From contig JACMOJ010000362.1 of the NCBI GenBank assembly GCA_014378085.1, forward strand, positions 1 through 9,529: a stretch of DNA of 9,529 bases, written 5' to 3'. A program made the translations under genes and the position numbers. Of this stretch, positions 6,577 through 9,529 are shown piece by piece (positions within the stretch are counted from its first letter, which is position 1; each line of letters begins with the position of its first letter). This DNA comes from Burkholderiales bacterium. GTDB taxonomy: Bacteria > Pseudomonadota > Gammaproteobacteria > Burkholderiales > Usitatibacteraceae. The notes below the pieces were generated by a model. That model did not search any database, had not been told where the DNA came from, and saw only the letters and a list, made by a program, of their open reading frames with translations.

Positions 6577-7649
6577 GCGTAAAACTCTCCAAATGGATTA
6601 GCGAGGAACTGCGGCAACGTGACGGACTCCTGACGCACAAAGCCGCGCCCCTTAAGTCCACCCTTTGCGAGTAAATCTACCATCGTGCAAATTCCAGAGG
6701 CGGTGGTGAGCTGGATGGCGGAAAGTAGTTTGCCACCAACTTTCTTCGCGTATATTTTTTTGGCGAAGCTTTCTTGGGCAAGGCGTCCTTCGCGCTGACC
6801 GCTGACCGAAACAAAGACGAGTACAACGTCCTGATACGTCATTGGGATTGCGGTTTCCATCACATCTTTCAAGAGCTCGCGACGTTTGCCAAGCCCGAGA
6901 TCATTCAAGAGAATTTTCATGATTTCACAATGGCCAGGATACCGCACGGTTTTGTAGTTCAGATTCTGCACCCGCCCCTCAAGCGTCTCGCATAACGTGC
7001 CCAAACCACCGGAGGTGTTGAAGGCTTCGTAGTCTAGGCCATCCAAGGAAAAATGCTCTAACTCCTCCATGGGCGGCGTCTCACGCGCCTTGCCGTCGAT
7101 GATGGCTTCACACGGATTCAAGTATTCATTGATCAGGCCGTCTGTGCTCCAAGTCAGGTTGTACTTCAGCGCATTGGTGGGATAAATCGGTAACGCGCCG
7201 ACCCGCATGTTCACGTCGCGTAGCGTATCAAACTGCTTGGCGAGCTCGTAGCCCGCCACGGAAATAAAGCCCGGTGCCAAACCGCATTGCGGCATAAACA
7301 CCGTATTTGCGTCCTGCGCGATCTCCTTCACAATTCGTGTGCTTGCGACGTCTTCCGTCAAATCAAAATAATGCGCATTGAGGTTGCGCGCGAGTTTGGC
7401 CAACACCGGCGTCAGAAAAAATGGGCAGGCGGACAAAATGACATTCGCCCCTTTCAGTGCCAGCTCCAGATTGTTGTTTGCAACATCGGCGACATCGGCC
7501 ACGTGGATCGCCGCTCCCAGTGCCGCCATGGGTTGTAGCCGTGCAATGTCTTTATCAACCACGGTGATTTTGTAGCCGCCGATCGTGTTGAATAACGTGA
7601 CAATCGCTTCGCCAATCTTGCCTGACCCAATAAGCGCGACATGCAGCAT
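6573..7649 (-). CDS. Saccharopine dehydrogenase / lysine 6-dehydrogenase family enzyme
   Basis: A 358-residue NAD(P)-dependent oxidoreductase. The N-terminal Rossmann fold has GSGKIG (8-13) and Asp32 at the end of beta-2, favouring NAD. The C-terminal catalytic domain carries CGLAPGF (122-128), NLTWSTDGLINEY (164-176), NTSGGLGTLCETL (211-223) and YKTVRYPGH (232-240), all typical of the family. The product would be 2-aminoadipate semialdehyde, made either from saccharopine (releasing glutamate) or directly from lysine (releasing ammonia, as lysine 6-dehydrogenase). I cannot separate the two by eye. No lysine-ketoglutarate reductase is in the window, which leaves the direct route open. The ATG at 7649 is chosen because AAGGA lies 7 nt upstream; a TTG at 7664 in frame has no comparable site. 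It is the first gene of the operon, divergent from an Lrp-type regulator, and its stop overlaps the ALDH start (ATGA). Confidence 0.9.
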   Translation of the reverse strand: MLHVALIGSGKIGEAIVTLFNTIGGYKITVVDKDIARLQPMAALGAAIHVADVADVANNNLELALKGANVILSACPFFLTPVLAKLARNLNAHYFDLTEDVASTRIVKEIAQDANTVFMPQCGLAPGFISVAGYELAKQFDTLRDVNMRVGALPIYPTNALKYNLTWSTDGLINEYLNPCEAIIDGKARETPPMEELEHFSLDGLDYEAFNTSGGLGTLCETLEGRVQNLNYKTVRYPGHCEIMKILLNDLGLGKRRELLKDVMETAIPMTYQDVVLVFVSVSGQREGRLAQESFAKKIYAKKVGGKLLSAIQLTTASGICTMVDLLAKGGLKGRGFVRQESVTLPQFLANPFGEFYA

Positions 7650-7790
7650 GATGCTTTCCTTCAAGTGAATTAATTAGAAGCAAGTTTAGAGAAATGTGTT
7701 GTCATTACGAAGCTGCAAATATGTCAGGATGGTGGTCTAATATTATTAATTCGCAGGGCAAAACAAGCATATCGACAGATTAGGTGAAAC
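7650..7790. promoter_or_regulatory. Divergent control region of the lysine operon and Lrp-type gene
   Basis: These 141 bp separate the oppositely transcribed dehydrogenase and regulator and are much richer in A+T than the genes. An inverted repeat, GAATTAAT (7667-7674) and ATTAATTC (7745-7752), flanks the interval with centres 78 bp apart, and the AT-rich TCTAATATTATTAA (7736-7749) overlaps the right arm. Such spaced AT-rich sites fit Lrp/AsnC octamer binding. TTGTCA at 7699-7704 is a possible -35 for the regulator, but no strong -10 follows at standard spacing. Regulator binding here is inferred from layout. Confidence 0.55.
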
Positions 7791-8237
7791 ATGACGCGCA
7801 CTTCGACCGGCCTGACCAAGGCCGAAACGCAGCTACTTGACATCCTTCGGCTTAACGCGCGGTGCAGCGTTGCGGAGATCGCGCGCGAACTTGGCCTTGC
7901 TCGTGCAACGGTACAGGAGCGTATTCGGCGACTAGAAGAGGGTGGCGTGATTGAGGGGTATACGGTCCGTTTGAACCCGGCATTCAGCCGTAGTCGCGTG
8001 ACGGCGCACACGCTGGTTCGGATCGATGCGCGCAAGGCGGACAGCCTCTATTCAAAGTTAAAGAAAATGCCGTCGGTCAGTGGTATCTACGCGATTTCAG
8101 GCGAGTTCGACGTGCTGGTGGTATTGCAGGCTGAGAACACCACCGAGCTGGATGATGCGCTCGATATTCTTGGCCGGCACGACGGCGTCGAGCGCACGCA
8201 GACCTCAATTGTGCTTAGCGTTAAATACGAACACTGA
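7791..8237 (+). CDS. Lrp/AsnC family transcriptional regulator
   Basis: A 148-residue protein of normal length for the family. The N-terminal winged helix-turn-helix spans about 9-60, with VAEIARELGLARATVQERIR as the HTH core and EGGVIEGYTVRLNP leading into the linker. The C-terminal RAM (ligand-sensing, oligomerising) domain spans about 70-145 and includes the conserved SGEFDVLVV turn at 103-111. The ATG follows AGGTG by about 4 nt. Its position, divergent from the dehydrogenase operon, suggests it controls that operon in response to lysine or a pathway intermediate and regulates itself. The ligand is inferred from context only. It ends 46 bp from a convergent gene, with no recognisable terminator between them. 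Confidence 0.93.
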   Translation: MTRTSTGLTKAETQLLDILRLNARCSVAEIARELGLARATVQERIRRLEEGGVIEGYTVRLNPAFSRSRVTAHTLVRIDARKADSLYSKLKKMPSVSGIYAISGEFDVLVVLQAENTTELDDALDILGRHDGVERTQTSIVLSVKYEH

Positions 8238-8283
8238 GAACAACGGTTTTGTGGATTTAACGGTGATGGCTACCCGCACCCGA

Positions 8284-9522
8284 TTAATGAAAAAACAGGT
8301 ATGCCACCCAGATTGCGGCAATTACGCCCGCCAAATCCGCGAGTAAACCGAAGCCGACGGCATAGCGAGTCTTCGTAATGCCAACCGAGCCAAAGTAGAG
8401 TGCGATGATGTAGAGCGTGGTGTCCGACGAGCCTTGCAGAATGCTGACCAGGCGGCCGACGAATGAGTCAACACCGTAGGTTTTCATGGCGTCGATCATC
8501 ATCGCGCGGGCCCCGCTACCGCTCACCGACTTCATCAGAGCGGTTGGCAAAGACGGCGTGAAATCGGTATTGAACCCCATCTGCGTAAACATCCACGTAA
8601 AGCCGCTGACAACCAGCCCAAGCACGCCGGAGTTGCGCAGCACGCTGATCGCCACCAACATCCCGACCAGATAGGGGATGATCATCAGCGAGGTCTGAAT
8701 GCCCCCTTTCGCGCCGTCAATAAACGCGCTGTAAACATCGACTTTTTTTCGTAGAGCACCGATGATGAAGCCGACAATAATTGAAAATAAAATCAGGTTG
8801 CTGGCGACTTTAGAGACAATTTCAATTTCCGTCCTGGTCAAAAAATTTGTGAAATACCAGACCATGCCGAAGATGGCGGCACTAATGCCGGCAAGCCAAC
8901 TCATCACCACCACATTAAATAAATTGATTCGTTGCTTGATCGCCACCGCCACCATGCCGACTACGGTCGCGACATAGGTGGCAATCAGACATGGAATAAA
9001 AATATCCGCTGGATCGCGTGCTCCCAGCACTGCGCGCTGCGCCATGATCGACAGCGGGATTAACGTGAGCCCCGACGCATGCAAAACCAGAAACATAATC
9101 TGCGCATTGCTGGCTTCGTCTTTATTTGGATTCAACGTATGCAGGCTCTCCATCGCCTTCAGGCCGAATGGCGTGGCGGCATTATCCAGACCCAATAAAT
9201 TGGCCGAGAAATTCATCACCATGTGCCCGGTGGCGGGATGATTTTTCGGCACGTCGGGAAAAATGCGCGAAAAAAATGGCGCGATGATTTTGGCGAGCAA
9301 ATTGATTGCGCCCGCTTTTTCACCCACATTCAAAATGCCCAGCCACAGCGTCATGATGCCCGCGAGTGGCAGCGCGATATCCATCACGCCAACTCTCGCC
9401 GATTCAAACGTACCGTCAACTATTTTTTTGAATATTTCGGTATCGCCCAGCAATAGCCATTGGCCTAATGCCGCGACAAAACCAATAATAAAAAACGATG
9501 CCCAGATATAGGTAACTGCCAT
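8284..9522 (-). CDS. Fused SpmA-SpmB-type membrane protein (two Gate domains)
   Basis: A 412-residue polytopic membrane protein with two nucleoside-recognition (Gate) domains. The SpmA-like half (1 to about 195) has a first helix at 4-24, a segment at 45-65, and the signature NFSANLLGLDNAATP (104-118) followed by QIMFLVLHASGLTLIP. The SpmB-like half (about 200-412) has several helices, LMKSVSGSGARAMMID (329-344), LQGSSDTTLYIIALYFGSVG and a final helix at 391-411. In Bacillus subtilis SpmA and SpmB are separate proteins needed for spore core dehydration; fused forms occur in non-sporulating Gram-negatives, where the role is unknown and transport is only a guess. The ATG at 9522 is chosen; a TTG at 9528 is in frame. 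The start lies 8 bases from the window edge, so its ribosome binding site is not visible and a longer N-terminus cannot be excluded. It is convergent with the Lrp-type gene. Confidence 0.9.
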   Translation of the reverse strand: MAVTYIWASFFIIGFVAALGQWLLLGDTEIFKKIVDGTFESARVGVMDIALPLAGIMTLWLGILNVGEKAGAINLLAKIIAPFFSRIFPDVPKNHPATGHMVMNFSANLLGLDNAATPFGLKAMESLHTLNPNKDEASNAQIMFLVLHASGLTLIPLSIMAQRAVLGARDPADIFIPCLIATYVATVVGMVAVAIKQRINLFNVVVMSWLAGISAAIFGMVWYFTNFLTRTEIEIVSKVASNLILFSIIVGFIIGALRKKVDVYSAFIDGAKGGIQTSLMIIPYLVGMLVAISVLRNSGVLGLVVSGFTWMFTQMGFNTDFTPSLPTALMKSVSGSGARAMMIDAMKTYGVDSFVGRLVSILQGSSDTTLYIIALYFGSVGITKTRYAVGFGLLADLAGVIAAIWVAYLFFH

Positions 9523-9529
9523 TGACAAC

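Noticed and set aside
6053..6601. 182-codon plus-strand open frame
   Set aside because: It lies wholly opposite the ALDH gene and has no recognisable domain or ribosome binding site; it is a shadow of a strongly coding minus strand.
8238..8283. Terminator between the convergent Lrp-type and SpmA-SpmB genes
   Set aside because: No stem of useful length with a T tract could be found in the 46-bp gap.

Overview
The window looks like the chromosome of a gammaproteobacterium, possibly a member of the Xanthomonadales. This is an inference from protein style: an ALDH7-type dehydrogenase, a short saccharopine-dehydrogenase-family enzyme and a DUF1338 protein that resemble xanthomonad versions I remember, plus a fused SpmA-SpmB protein. 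Base composition is moderately GC-rich. Nothing here looks like a phage, an IS element or a CRISPR array.

Layout, left to right. Bases 1-405 hold a tandem duplication of a tRNA-Arg(UCU) unit. The left copy (141-190) has lost its 3' half, while the right copy (329-405) is intact and encodes its own CCA. A strong bidirectional terminator (435-465) separates the tRNA from a large exported Tricorn-like S41 peptidase on the minus strand (493-3942), which most likely starts at a TTG with a good ribosome binding site. A spacer of about 250 bp follows.

Bases 4199-7649 are a minus-strand operon whose transcription order is: a saccharopine/lysine-6-dehydrogenase family enzyme (6573-7649), an ALDH7-type alpha-aminoadipate semialdehyde (piperideine-6-carboxylate) dehydrogenase (5011-6576, ATGA overlap with the first gene), and a decayed DUF1338 gene of the 2-oxoadipate dioxygenase/decarboxylase family (4199-4995). 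A divergently transcribed Lrp/AsnC regulator (7791-8237) faces the operon across a 141-bp AT-rich control region. Together they read as an oxidative lysine-degradation module: lysine or saccharopine to 2-aminoadipate semialdehyde to 2-aminoadipate, then (after a transaminase not seen here) 2-oxoadipate, which an intact DUF1338 enzyme would decarboxylate to 2-hydroxyglutarate. That last gene is broken: its expected start codon reads ATA, it has an in-frame TGA, and it carries an out-of-frame internal deletion that removes one predicted metal ligand. The module therefore appears to stop at 2-aminoadipate/2-oxoadipate unless another copy exists elsewhere.

The right end (8284-9522, minus strand) encodes a 412-residue membrane protein with two nucleoside-recognition 'Gate' domains (fused SpmA-SpmB type), convergent with the regulator.

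The most interesting signals are the decaying terminal gene of the lysine module, an in-frame 12-bp tandem repeat expansion and a nine-G tract inside the ALDH gene, a second 12-bp coding repeat in the peptidase linker, and the half-dead tRNA duplicate. I found no clearly new multi-gene system.
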